Positions 7,979-16,014 are shown, counted from the first letter of the stretch. The stretch: 26,475 bases of DNA from Flammeovirgaceae bacterium UBA2371 (GCA_002345965.1 DDTF01000022.1:69707-96181); one strand, 5' to 3'. A program made the numbers and translations. Notes: generated by a model not told the origin, from the letters alone.

Positions 7979-8827
7979 TTAAATAACCTTAATTGCCTTT
8001 AACTGTAAGTTAGGCTCAGTTACTGTTAAAGACAACACTTTATCCTCAACCACCTCAAAGGATATTTCTACTGAAGACACGCCATTGTAACTGAATACGT
8101 TAGGAGATTTCTGAAACAGCGCACCTCCAAACTTGCCCAGTTTGCCCAAAGAAATCATTTTCCTCATATTCAGTTTTACACTAAAGCCATCTGTTTCCCC
8201 CTCACCATATTTATAATCTCCAAGGTACTTTTCTTTTTCCGCATCCGACATTTCAATGTGAGGTTCCTGGATATCCGCCCCTCCCAGTTTTTCAAGATAA
8301 GAAATAAGTTTGTTGCTATTTGACTTTTGCTTTTCAGTTAATTCTTTTGATCGCAAGCCTGCTTTCACATGCTGTAATAAACTTATTCCATGAGGACCAG
8401 GCAAACTTTGTATACCAGGCATTTCTTCTATCATGTATTTCACAGCTTCATAATTGCCATACATGGCAAAAGTAAAAATGTCCGGTCGTGCACCTTTGCT
8501 AATGAGAAAGTCCGCAATGTCTCTTCTCCCGGTATGTGATGCAGCTCCGATAGCAGTTTCCCAATCTCCAAAGGCCCAGTCCCAGGTGGCGCGTGCCAAC
8601 TCAGGACGTTTGCTGACCATTTCTTTTACTTTTTCCAAATCAAAGTGTGAAGCACCAACCACCTCAGCCACCAGCTCATCATCTATAGATGGGTATCGAT
8701 GAAACAGCATGGGGTCTTTCATTTGTGTAGCGCCACGGGCATATACTATGCTGGGTATAGAAACCGTCATGAGACCAAATACCGAACTTTTAATAAGTGC
8801 ACGTCTGGATACTTTATGATTTTTCAT
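7979..8827 (-). CDS. Tat-exported ankyrin-repeat protein
   Basis: A 282-residue protein starting with a probable twin-arginine signal: VSRRALIKSSVFG (R8-R9), then a hydrophobic stretch ending near ARG. Ankyrin-like repeats follow at about 55-150, including the helix pairs WETAIGAASHTGRRDIADFL-ISKGARPD and FTFAMYGNYEAVKYMIEE. The C-terminal half (about 200-282) is a beta-rich region starting EKYLGDYKYGEGETDGFSV, possibly a small barrel. Tat export implies folding or cofactor loading in the cytoplasm, though ankyrin repeats themselves need no cofactor. No catalytic motif is seen. It follows the sulfurtransferase gene by 34 bases and precedes the AHSA1 gene by 38, so it probably belongs to the same transcript. 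Confidence 0.78.
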   Translation of the reverse strand: MKNHKVSRRALIKSSVFGLMTVSIPSIVYARGATQMKDPMLFHRYPSIDDELVAEVVGASHFDLEKVKEMVSKRPELARATWDWAFGDWETAIGAASHTGRRDIADFLISKGARPDIFTFAMYGNYEAVKYMIEEMPGIQSLPGPHGISLLQHVKAGLRSKELTEKQKSNSNKLISYLEKLGGADIQEPHIEMSDAEKEKYLGDYKYGEGETDGFSVKLNMRKMISLGKLGKFGGALFQKSPNVFSYNGVSSVEISFEVVEDKVLSLTVTEPNLQLKAIKVI

Positions 8828-8861
8828 GACATGTTATTTAATTGATTAAAATTACCTTTTG

Positions 8862-9710
8862 TTACTTTGTTGCAATCGGTTTACCGTTCCTGCTCCATTC
8901 ACTCCATGAACCAACGTATAGTTTTGGAATCTCCAATCCTGCATATGCAATAGACAGAAGTGTGTGGCAAGCTGTCACCCCCGAACCGCAATGCACAGCC
9001 ACCTTTTCAGCATTCACATTTTCAAATAGCTTGCCGTACTTCTCCTTTAGCTTTTCTGGTGACAAAAATAATCCATCATGATCCAGGTTATCTGCAAATG
9101 GTACGTTGATCGCCCCTGGAATATGTCCGGCAATTAAATCGATCGGTTCAAATTCGCCATTGTAACGCCCCGGTTCGCGTACGTCTATAACCATGTGGTC
9201 ATTATCATTTGCCATTTTTTCAACTTCTTCCATGAATGCAGTGGGCATGAGCCATTTGCCTATGGGATAGGGTTTAGATTTTGAAATCAATTCGACCTTC
9301 GAACTCATCGGGAAGTTTATTTTTTCTGCCGCCTGTACTCCCCCATTGAGCACCTGCACTTTATCGTGACCAGCCGCCTTTAACATCCACCAAAAGCGAG
9401 CCGCTGCATTGGCACCACTTTTATCGTCATATACCACCACATGACTTTGAGGTGATACACCCAGATCCGACAAAGTTTTTGAAAAATGATCTGGTGTTGG
9501 CAAAGGATGCCTTCCGCCAATCGATAAGTCAGGTAGGATATTTGCAAGCTGTGTGTTCAAATCTACCCATACCGCACTTTCCAGATGTTTCGCTTCGTAG
9601 TTTAATCTTGCATTGGGCCCACTAGTGGCATCTACAATTACCAAATCCTCCTTTGGATAAATATCCAATAATTCCTTTGCCTGAATAATAGGTGTCACCA
9701 TCTCCTTCAT
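8862..9710 (-). CDS. Sulfurtransferase, 3-mercaptopyruvate/thiosulfate type (two rhodanese domains)
   Basis: A 282-residue tandem-rhodanese enzyme that moves sulfane sulfur from 3-mercaptopyruvate or thiosulfate to an acceptor such as cyanide or a thiol. Domain 1 (about 5-130) has the family's LDATSGPN-like opening and AARFWWMLKAAGHDKV. Domain 2 (about 150-280) contains VIDVREPGRYNG, AGHIPGAINVPF and the active-site loop CGSGVTAC, with catalytic C241. The loop C-G-S-G-V-T is the 3-mercaptopyruvate sulfurtransferase form (as in SseA); thiosulfate enzymes usually have C-R-K-G-V-T. No export signal is seen, so it is cytosolic. It heads the five-gene minus-strand cluster; I could not find a convincing promoter in the 240-base gap upstream. 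Confidence 0.92.
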   Translation of the reverse strand: MKEMVTPIIQAKELLDIYPKEDLVIVDATSGPNARLNYEAKHLESAVWVDLNTQLANILPDLSIGGRHPLPTPDHFSKTLSDLGVSPQSHVVVYDDKSGANAAARFWWMLKAAGHDKVQVLNGGVQAAEKINFPMSSKVELISKSKPYPIGKWLMPTAFMEEVEKMANDNDHMVIDVREPGRYNGEFEPIDLIAGHIPGAINVPFADNLDHDGLFLSPEKLKEKYGKLFENVNAEKVAVHCGSGVTACHTLLSIAYAGLEIPKLYVGSWSEWSRNGKPIATK

Positions 9711-9963
9711 ATATGCTTAATTCCTTTTTGAACGAGTAAATTACCTTCAAGGTTGGGATACTACAACTTTTTAGTCAAAGGATCTATTCCTTGTTAAAAC
9801 ACCACTCACCATACCAGCTTGGCGACACCCGTATTATCTTAGATTGAGCGTATCCAAGTCTCTGTTAAAATCCAAAAAATAAACAGACTTTAAAAAACCA
9901 CTCATGCGAGAATGTATTTATATTATGAATTATGTTCGATCTTTGTTAACAATGGATAACCTC

Positions 9964-10953
9964 ATGAAACTTTTTGTTTACCTGGTTGTGATCGTCTCTG
10001 TGTACGGCTGCAATTTCAAAGATGCAAAAACCCCTGCATCTGAAAATCCAATACCCCCTGTGGCATGGCATACTGTAGACACCATCGATGTAGCTGCCTT
10101 TAATCAGGATATTGTAGTTGGCAAACCTACCCTGGATGTGGGCGTATACTTTCCATCCAATTTTGATTCCGCTTTTAAAAAGGTTACCCTGGCGAGAATG
10201 ATGGAAAGTATTCGTGCTGCCAAAGAAATTTACAAGCCAACTGGCGTTCAGCTTCATCTGCTGTGGGTGAAGACAGGCGAACTTGATCCTAAATACTTTT
10301 CCATTCAAGCCAATGAAGTTCCCGGTATACCAGAAACAGAATATACCAACATGTATGTGCACATGCGCAGGCATCCGGCTTTGCTCACCGAACATGCCAG
10401 GGAAGCGTTCACCAGTATAGTGGAGCCCGATAAACACAATTCAAGAACTGTTTACCTGATTGCACTTCAGGATGTTTTTTATCCCTTCCTCGAAGTTTCG
10501 GAGGGACGCAACTGGACCATGAAAACCGTTAGAACAGGTGGATTGTCTTTCCCGACTTATTCTTATGTGAATAGCCTGCCAGAAAACCTCAGAGGAATTA
10601 TTACAATAACGAATTTATCAAGACCGGATCGCTATCGATTAACGGTGGCGCATGAGATTGGCCACAAAGTGATGAATGTAAGTCATGAATACAAAAACAC
10701 TAACCCCGGCCATGAAGTATATGCTCCTGGTGGTTTGATGTTATATGGTGATGGAGAGGATATTCCTTCAGGTGCGGATGGAAGATGGCACCTGGAAAGG
10801 CTCCACTTGTCTCCTTTCTTATATCAACTCCAACCAGACGGAACTAAAGTTTGGAATCAGGATTATCAAGAAGGTGGACACTATTACGATCCTCTCTATG
10901 GTGATAAAGTGATTCGATTTGGTGGCAAAGCAGAAATTGATGAAAACTGGTAA
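9964..10953 (+). CDS. Putative lipoprotein with HExxH zinc-metalloprotease motif
   Basis: A 329-residue envelope protein of unknown family. The N-terminus is a lipoprotein-type signal (MKLFVYLVVIVSVYGC, lipidated C16), followed by a proline-rich linker. The C-terminal part has VAHEIGHKVMNVSH: H230, E231 and H234 form a zinc-protease signature and H241 is a possible third ligand. About 18 residues later comes GGLMLYGD, which could act like the Met-turn of metzincins. Spacing differs from the classic HExxHxxGxxH by one residue and lacks its glycine, so the assignment to metzincins is only suggestive. ATG 9964 is chosen over ATG 9952 and 9904 because it gives the cleanest signal peptide. No operon partner; convergent with the CNNM-like gene 22 bases away. 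Confidence 0.7.
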   Translation: MKLFVYLVVIVSVYGCNFKDAKTPASENPIPPVAWHTVDTIDVAAFNQDIVVGKPTLDVGVYFPSNFDSAFKKVTLARMMESIRAAKEIYKPTGVQLHLLWVKTGELDPKYFSIQANEVPGIPETEYTNMYVHMRRHPALLTEHAREAFTSIVEPDKHNSRTVYLIALQDVFYPFLEVSEGRNWTMKTVRTGGLSFPTYSYVNSLPENLRGIITITNLSRPDRYRLTVAHEIGHKVMNVSHEYKNTNPGHEVYAPGGLMLYGDGEDIPSGADGRWHLERLHLSPFLYQLQPDGTKVWNQDYQEGGHYYDPLYGDKVIRFGGKAEIDENW

Positions 10954-10975
10954 TGTAGTCTAACTATCTTTATGA

Positions 10976-11953
10976 TTATTCCGTATCAAACTCATCTTTG
11001 ATCTCTCCTACTACCTCTTCTACTACATCTTCAAGTGTTATCATCCCTATGTTCTCACCTTTGCTATTTCTAACTATGGCGAGGTGATTGTGCCGTGCAC
11101 TGAAGTCTTTTAACAAAGCCGTGAGTGTCATATCATTTTGTACAAAAAGTAACGGCCTCACAAACTTACCCAACCCGGTAGCCAACAATTCTTCTTTTTG
11201 CAAAGCAATCTCCTTGAGATTGAGATAACCTACCAAGTCTTGTGGAGAATCAGATTTGCTCACCGGATATCTTGTGTGTAAGTGTTTTTCTGCGATACTG
11301 AAGTAGGCGTCATATTGAATTGATTCTGGAAGAAAAACCACTTTGGAAATAGGCAGCATAATTTCTTCCACTGTACGTTTCTTTAAACTTGAAGTTTTTA
11401 CAATAATTTTCTCCTGATGCGTGTCGATAACATTTTCTAATTGCGCTACCTGTGCAATGGTCTGGATGTCATCCAAAGAATAGCTGGTCTTTTTCTTTTT
11501 ATTACCCGTTATCTTATTGGAAAAAAATTCAGTTACAACAAGGATGGGATAGAGAAACTTAAGTACAATAGTCAACGGTCTGGCCAGTATTTTTGCCAGG
11601 CTATCGGCATAGGTAACACCTACTACTTTAGGTAAAATTTCTGTGCCAAATAAAACCACAATGGTAAACAGTGATGAGTAAAGCCACATCCATTCGTTAC
11701 CATAAAGTTCAGAAAAGGCGCTTCCAGCAAAAGTGGCTCCACCTGTGTTGGCAATGGTATTCAAAATTAATATTGCCGCAATTGGACGATTGATATTTGA
11801 TTTGAGTTTACTTAAAATAATTGCATAGGCCTGGCCCTTGCTTCTGTCCGTTTCCAGCTTCACGTTATTTACACTGAGCAACGTAGCCTCCGACATTGAA
11901 CAAATAAATGAAACAACCAGCACAGTAATTGTGCTTAATATAAATAGTGTCAT
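10976..11953 (-). CDS. CNNM/DUF21-CBS domain membrane protein (CorB/C-type magnesium transporter family)
   Basis: A 325-residue protein with the CNNM (DUF21) membrane domain at about 1-165 and a CBS pair at about 195-315. The first helix has SFICSMSEATLLS, the conserved S-x-S-E-A motif of the family, and the second has NTIANTGGATFAGSAF. CBS 1 includes RTVEEIMLPISKVVFLPE, and CBS 2 ends HNHLAIVRNSKGENIGMITLEDVVEEVVGEI. The protein stops just after CBS 2, so it lacks the C-terminal HlyC/CorC domain that many bacterial members carry. Characterised relatives (CorB, CNNM) export Mg2+ or couple it to Na+. ATG 11953 is used; the frame is open 22 codons further upstream without membrane character. 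Divergent or operon partners: none evident. Confidence 0.87.
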   Translation of the reverse strand: MTLFILSTITVLVVSFICSMSEATLLSVNNVKLETDRSKGQAYAIILSKLKSNINRPIAAILILNTIANTGGATFAGSAFSELYGNEWMWLYSSLFTIVVLFGTEILPKVVGVTYADSLAKILARPLTIVLKFLYPILVVTEFFSNKITGNKKKKTSYSLDDIQTIAQVAQLENVIDTHQEKIIVKTSSLKKRTVEEIMLPISKVVFLPESIQYDAYFSIAEKHLHTRYPVSKSDSPQDLVGYLNLKEIALQKEELLATGLGKFVRPLLFVQNDMTLTALLKDFSARHNHLAIVRNSKGENIGMITLEDVVEEVVGEIKDEFDTE

Positions 11954-12086
11954 ACCATGGATGTTAGTAGAAACGGTCAGGAAGGCAAATCGCTTATTTA
12001 CACTTACAACCAATTGCAATTATAGCAAAGCGGATAATTACTTGTGCAGGATGACAAGCATTTATTCAATACTGGAAGTATGTTTA

Positions 12087-12566
12087 CTATTTCACCACAA
12101 AATCTACTTCCGCAGTCAATTCATTCTCTGGTTTGTTTTTATCCCATACGCGAATTTTCATAAGATAGGTTTGTCCTGACACCATCGGGTCACCCACTGT
12201 AACTGTACCGCGCACAATGGAAGCATCACTGGTAGAATAACCATTACTTCCGGCAAACAAATCTGCCTCATCGATGATTGCTACTCCCTGCTTATCGAGT
12301 ACCTGCATCATCAATCCGGGATAGGCTTTATCATCCTTTAACTCATAGTTGGAAAGACCCTGCACTACAATGGAGATCTCGGAATTGAGCTCAACTTCAT
12401 TGTTGCTCATCACATTGTTGTCAGCATCAGCCAACAAAACCTCATCTACAGAAAAGCCATTATAATTATAGGACAATCCGGTACCCAAATCCTTATGGGT
12501 ACCAGCACTGAAGCTGCATGAGGTGAGCATAAGTCCGACAAGCAGCAAGGCAATAGCATTTTTCAT
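12087..12566 (-). CDS. Small secreted lipoprotein of unknown function
   Basis: A 159-residue lipoprotein with signal MKNAIALLLVGLMLTSC, where LTSC is a good lipobox and C17 the lipidated residue. The mature part looks beta-rich, built like an immunoglobulin-type or C2-like domain: strands around EVELNSEISIVVQGL, PGLMMQVLDKQGVAI, RGTVTVGDPMVSGQTYLMKIRVWD and the final ELTAEVDFVVK. I do not recognise the family by name, and no catalytic residues stand out. It appears to be a single-gene unit; neighbours on both sides are more than 100 bases away. Codon use looks like that of its neighbours. Confidence 0.75.
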   Translation of the reverse strand: MKNAIALLLVGLMLTSCSFSAGTHKDLGTGLSYNYNGFSVDEVLLADADNNVMSNNEVELNSEISIVVQGLSNYELKDDKAYPGLMMQVLDKQGVAIIDEADLFAGSNGYSTSDASIVRGTVTVGDPMVSGQTYLMKIRVWDKNKPENELTAEVDFVVK

Positions 12567-12694
12567 AGGGGTAAAATTTGAGGATGATATTACGCATAAT
12601 TCCTGTGAAAAAGTGCTATAGATGCAGCCTTTAATTTTAAGACTTTCCTTGCATACCCATACACATTACTTGAATCATTTGTCGTTTTCACCGC

Positions 12695-12985
12695 CTACGT
12701 TCCACTAAAAGGGGTACCGAAAAGGCCAACCGCTAATTCAACCCAAATGAGAAGGAGTATGGCCAAGACAACGGCAATGATGGCGATCCGGTAGGTACTT
12801 TTGGGCACTTTCCTTAATACCCATTCACATACCAAGCCTGCACCAAATAGCAGAGCCGCAGCAATTATAAAATCTCCCAATTTCCAGTTGACTTCATCAG
12901 TAAACTGCATAGCGATCAAGGGAACAAACAATAGTAGCACTACTGAGAGCACTATGGCGATAAGTCTTTTATTGGCTAGTGTCAT
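12695..12985 (-). CDS. Small membrane protein of unknown function
   Basis: A 96-residue protein with three hydrophobic segments: about 8-27, 36-55 and 67-90. A charged loop KVPKSTYR sits between the second and third. It is of a type common as lone small membrane proteins; I cannot assign a named family. On the minus strand upstream there is TACTTTTA with a TTG about 20 bases before it, a partial match to the Bacteroidota promoter, but I would not rely on it. The gene is probably transcribed alone, with a 128-base gap to the lipoprotein gene and 126 bases to the ACT-domain gene. Confidence 0.65.
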   Translation of the reverse strand: MTLANKRLIAIVLSVVLLLFVPLIAMQFTDEVNWKLGDFIIAAALLFGAGLVCEWVLRKVPKSTYRIAIIAVVLAILLLIWVELAVGLFGTPFSGT

Positions 12986-13111
12986 CGTATGTTGGAGGGT
13001 AAAAATGGCTTAAATAATACATTTAAAAGTACTTTTAATATAAAAGTAGAAATTCAATTTAACTTCTGCAAGCGCATAAGGCTAAAAATTGGAATGATCT
13101 AGAATCCGTGT

Positions 13112-13519
13112 TTATTGATGGCTTTCGGCCAAGTCAGTTAGGGTCTTCATGGCTTTTTGTGCGTCCTTTTTATCTACAAAAATATGGTCATGATAATAGC
13201 CAGCTATCACGTTACAACTTATATGGTGCTTTGTCAATTCTGCTGAAAAGGCTGCCGTAAAACCTACCGCTTCCAATGCGCTGTGAACCGTTAAGGTAAT
13301 CCAGGATGCTACATAATCGTATTTGAGTTGCAGCTCCTCTGCTTTACTTTTTTCAAGTACAATCGTAATACCTTCCTTCTCTTTGAACTCGCAAATCGTA
13401 ATTGAGCGATCAATTCCAGTGCTATCCATTACAGACACAAACACGTATTCCCCTTGATTCAATGTTGGTCTCATTGTTTTGAGTAGTTGAACACGATTGA
13501 TTTCTCCCGCCATAGGCAT
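13112..13519 (-). CDS. ACT_3-type (ACT-like) domain protein
   Basis: A 135-residue soluble protein matching the pattern of the ACT_3 (DUF2241-type) family. It opens with LLKTMRPTLNQGEYVFVSV, has ITICEFKEKEGITIVLEKSKAEE in the middle, and then a conserved region ASWITLTVHSALEAVGFTAAFSAELTKHHISCNVIAGYYHDHIFV in which the ACT beta-alpha-beta fold sits. ACT folds usually bind small ligands, often amino acids, and regulate enzymes. Here there is no attached catalytic domain. Start is ATG 13519; ATG 13513 is two codons later. It is 13 bases after the DUF4256 gene on the same strand, so the two are likely cotranscribed. Confidence 0.78.
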   Translation of the reverse strand: MPMAGEINRVQLLKTMRPTLNQGEYVFVSVMDSTGIDRSITICEFKEKEGITIVLEKSKAEELQLKYDYVASWITLTVHSALEAVGFTAAFSAELTKHHISCNVIAGYYHDHIFVDKKDAQKAMKTLTDLAESHQ

Positions 13520-13532
13520 CTTTTATATTTGA

Positions 13533-14102
13533 TTATACTTTCAATATACCTCGAAATCCCCTAGCTGCATAATACGACTCCGCACCGTTATGATAAACAA
13601 ACACTTGATTAAAACGAAAATCACCAAATAGGGCACCGCCCAATTTCCTGATGGCATCAGGAGTTTTTAACCAACTTGATGTTTTCATGTCAAAATTTCC
13701 TAGCCTTTGCAAATTCCGATATTGTTGTTCTGTTAAAATCTCTATCCCCATGGCAATAGCCACATCCATCGCGTTGTTCTTTGGTTTATTGGCTTTCCTT
13801 GCTATCCATGCTTCCCTGTCGTAGCAAAGACTTCTACGGCCTATCGGACTCTCTTCCGCACAATCGTAAAAAATATATTCACCTGTTTTTTTGTCATGCC
13901 CTACCACATCGGGCTCACCTCCTGTTATTTCCATTTCATGGAGCGACCACAATTTATCTTTTTGACCTTCAAGTCTGGTATTTATCTTTAGCCATTCGAT
14001 GCCCTTATGACGAACTTTGTTCTTTTCAAATCGGTCTTTCAATACAACAAGTAGTTCCTGTTGTTGTTTTGTCGACAAATCCTTTGTACCCTTCTTTGCC
14101 AT
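13533..14102 (-). CDS. DUF4256 family protein
   Basis: A 189-residue soluble protein with the features of DUF4256: a central block EPDVVGHDKKTGEYIFYDCAEESPIGRRSLCYDREAW, followed by NNAMDVAIAMGIEILTEQQYRNLQ and a C-terminal FGDFRFNQVFVYHNGAESYYAARGFRG. The family has no assigned function. The conserved D-C-A-E-E-S-P and R-R-S-x-C-Y-D-R segments look like an active or binding site, but that is inference only. The gene lies between the YdeI-like gene (57-base gap) and the ACT_3 gene (13-base gap) on the same strand. All three encode small soluble proteins of families often found as single-copy accessory genes. Confidence 0.8.
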   Translation of the reverse strand: MAKKGTKDLSTKQQQELLVVLKDRFEKNKVRHKGIEWLKINTRLEGQKDKLWSLHEMEITGGEPDVVGHDKKTGEYIFYDCAEESPIGRRSLCYDREAWIARKANKPKNNAMDVAIAMGIEILTEQQYRNLQRLGNFDMKTSSWLKTPDAIRKLGGALFGDFRFNQVFVYHNGAESYYAARGFRGILKV

Positions 14103-14159
14103 AGGAGAATTGGTGTATTAACCGTTAATTGATTTTAAATGTGTTAAAATCATTAGCAC

Positions 14160-14741
14160 TTACCTTTCGTTGTAACCTTTACCCTCTAAAATATCTGGAA
14201 TACATTTTTCCACCCTGGCCATACGTGTCTTCGATTGTTTGGCTTGAGAAAAGTGAAGCAGATATCCTCTTTGTCTGCCTGGTGTCAAGGTCTCGAAGGC
14301 AGCTTTCAACTCAGGGTATTCTTTTAAAACCTTCTTGAATTCCTCTGGTACGGCATAAGCAGAAGTCTTTTTAAGTTTTACTTTCAATCCGGCTTTCTCT
14401 ATTTCTATGGCTGCCTTCACATAGTCTTTCACTATAGCCTTCATCTTTACAATTTCAGGTAAACTGGTAAACCGAATCTGACGGGCAGCCTGTACATTGT
14501 CTGTTTGTTGAATGAGGATATTATGCTCGTCTTTCATCAATGCTCCTTTGTGAAACAAAAGGGCGCAGTATTCTTTAAACCCGTGGATCAGTACAATATT
14601 ACTACCATTAAAGGTATAACAAGGCTTACCCCACTTCAATTCTTCATTCAACCCACACGCTAAAATGATTGTTCTTAACTGGGCATACTCTTTCTTCCAC
14701 TTGCCCGGTTCCTTAAAGAAATTTTCAATGCTGGTAATCAT
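14160..14741 (-). CDS. YdeI/OmdA-like DUF1801-type protein
   Basis: A 193-residue soluble protein of the YdeI family. An N-terminal DUF1801-like region (about 10-115) has LNEELKWGKPCYTFNGSNIVLIHGFKEYCALLFHKGAL, the family's W-G-x-P-x-Y/F and F-K-x-H/Y patterns. A C-terminal OmdA/bacteriocin-protection-like segment has VPEEFKKVLKEYPELKAAFETLTPGRQRGYLLHFSQAKQSKTRMARVEKCIP. Biochemical role is not established; the C-terminal part is linked in other bacteria to protection from bacteriocins or cell-surface stress, which should not be carried over without evidence. It is the first gene of a probable three-gene unit with DUF4256 and ACT_3, and lies 36 bases after the secreted protein gene. Confidence 0.8.
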   Translation of the reverse strand: MITSIENFFKEPGKWKKEYAQLRTIILACGLNEELKWGKPCYTFNGSNIVLIHGFKEYCALLFHKGALMKDEHNILIQQTDNVQAARQIRFTSLPEIVKMKAIVKDYVKAAIEIEKAGLKVKLKKTSAYAVPEEFKKVLKEYPELKAAFETLTPGRQRGYLLHFSQAKQSKTRMARVEKCIPDILEGKGYNER

Positions 14742-14777
14742 ATGCGCTATTTGCTTTTAATAAAGTACCTCCTCCAT

Positions 14778-15353
14778 TTATTGTTTCAGCTGGAAAGATT
14801 CGAAAAATCTATCCATACTTTTATTCAAGTCCTTTCTTGTTTCAGTAATGGTCATGAGTATGAAGTATTTATTTCTTACTAGTACCAGTCTCGAAGTTAC
14901 TACCGCAGCGCCCTCATTTATATTAATCCTCACTGCTCTTGCTGCATACCCATCAATATCTATTACGGTTTCTTCAAGAAGTCTACCATGAATATTGGTT
15001 ACCATACCGTTTATTGAGCTCTTAAAAAAGTCATCTGTATCTATGGACTCATTGATTATTGAGTCGGGGTATTCTGAGTAATTGACCATGTATATAAGGT
15101 TGTCATTAATGCTGTCAGTTGATAAATCAAGCTGAAATACATTCATTTTGATTTTACCCAGCACAGTATTGACCACTTGAGGATTGCTGGTAGGTTGTCC
15201 GGGAAATTCAATGATGAATCCAAATTCTTCATTATCCAACTTTATCCAGTCAGCAGATTCCTGACCATAGGTTTCAAAGTAGAACCATAGGCAAAAGAAT
15301 ACCAGAAGGAGTTTTTTATTGTTGATTTTAAGTATTCCAGTCAATGATACCAT
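14778..15353 (-). CDS. Secreted protein of unknown function
   Basis: A 191-residue protein with a hydrophobic N-terminal segment NKKLLLVFFCLWFYFETYG, most likely a signal peptide with cleavage near residue 30. The mature region looks like a single alpha/beta domain. It begins with a short segment W-I-K-L-D-N-E-E-F-G-F-I-I-E-F-P-G-Q-P (F/Y-x-I-x-F-P-x-x-P), seen in a group of secreted bacterial proteins of unknown function. It ends with RLVLVRNKYFILMTITETRKDLNKSMDRFFESFQL, the type of C-terminal helix where such domains finish. I cannot name a function. Upstream there is a short hairpin (15372-15395). Confidence 0.65.
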   Translation of the reverse strand: MVSLTGILKINNKKLLLVFFCLWFYFETYGQESADWIKLDNEEFGFIIEFPGQPTSNPQVVNTVLGKIKMNVFQLDLSTDSINDNLIYMVNYSEYPDSIINESIDTDDFFKSSINGMVTNIHGRLLEETVIDIDGYAARAVRININEGAAVVTSRLVLVRNKYFILMTITETRKDLNKSMDRFFESFQLKQ

Positions 15354-15371
15354 GTATGTTATAGATTACAC

Positions 15372-15395
15372 CCTGGTAAATATATAGGTACCAGG
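15372..15395. other. Short inverted repeat upstream of a secreted-protein gene
   Basis: CCTGGTA (15372-15378) and TACCAGG (15389-15395) form a perfect 7-bp stem with a 10-base A/T-rich loop. On the plus strand it is followed by TCTTTTTTCTTT, as in a rho-independent terminator, but both flanking genes are on the minus strand. On that strand it lies 18 bases before the start codon at 15353, in the 5' leader. It could be a terminator of antisense transcription, a leader hairpin, or chance. Confidence 0.35.
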
Positions 15396-15531
15396 TCTTT
15401 TTTCTTTATAAAATTTAATATTCAGGGATATAGTGGTGGGTTTTACCGAGACAGCGGGCAACTCAGTCAGATACTTTGAATACTATCCAACTTATTTATA
15501 GTTTCCAGACGCTTCCTCAAAATGATAGCTT

Positions 15532-16008
15532 TTAATCCCTGTCTGTGAGCACGCCCAATAACTGCTCGGCAGTGAGGTATTGAAAATACCTTGCTTGGGC
15601 TTCAAAATGCTCGTCTAGAATGACCATGGCAGGTAATGAAAAGGGTTTTCCTTTGCGGCTTGCCATCAACAAGGCTATCTGGTGCACTGAATTCACTTTC
15701 CTGGCGCGTTCATTGACATATTTCTTTCCGCCAAACATAACAGTGTCAGTGGATTCAATGTCCATACGCACGGCATAGTAGTCATCATTGAGTAGCTCTA
15801 CTACCCTACTGTCGCGAAAAGCCAGGCGGTCCATCCTGCGGCAGTACTTGCACCAGTCTGCATAAAAATCCACGAATACCTTTTTTGGTTGCTTTTGCAG
15901 TGCTTCTTCCAGCTGTTCGAAGTTGATCCAGTTCACCTGCTCCTGGGCCTTTGTTTCGGTTGTAAAAAAAAGTATAGCAGCCAGCGCTATGGTTTTCCTC
16001 AAACTCAT
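15532..16008 (-). CDS. Secreted thioredoxin-fold protein
   Basis: A 158-residue exported thioredoxin-like protein, with signal peptide MSLRKTIALAAILFFTTETKA (about 1-21). The fold is clear: VFVDFYADWCKYCRRMDRLAF, with redox pair C53-C56 in WCKYC, and a later SLPAMVILDEHF with the cis-proline. The WCKYC form with a following R-R-M-x-x-x-x-F is typical of Bacteroidota periplasmic thioredoxin-like (Thioredoxin_7-type) proteins. It acts outside the cytoplasm, probably reducing or forming disulfides. It begins six bases after the TonB receptor gene, so the two form an operon. The receptor has a C-x-x-C in its plug domain (C158, C161) and might be its substrate, but this is inference. Confidence 0.87.
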   Translation of the reverse strand: MSLRKTIALAAILFFTTETKAQEQVNWINFEQLEEALQKQPKKVFVDFYADWCKYCRRMDRLAFRDSRVVELLNDDYYAVRMDIESTDTVMFGGKKYVNERARKVNSVHQIALLMASRKGKPFSLPAMVILDEHFEAQARYFQYLTAEQLLGVLTDRD

Positions 16009-16014
16009 CTTTCG

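Noticed and set aside
9711..9963. The longest gap (about 250 bases) as a site for an RNA gene or riboswitch
   Set aside because: I saw no tRNA-like cloverleaf, no long stem, and no complete promoter; the A/T-rich sequence looks like ordinary divergent upstream DNA.
9946..10437. A 163-codon minus-strand open frame
   Set aside because: It lies wholly antisense to the lipoprotein gene and shows no domain, signal or motif.
13781..14104. A 107-codon plus-strand open frame
   Set aside because: Antisense to the DUF4256 gene; no plausible start context or domain.
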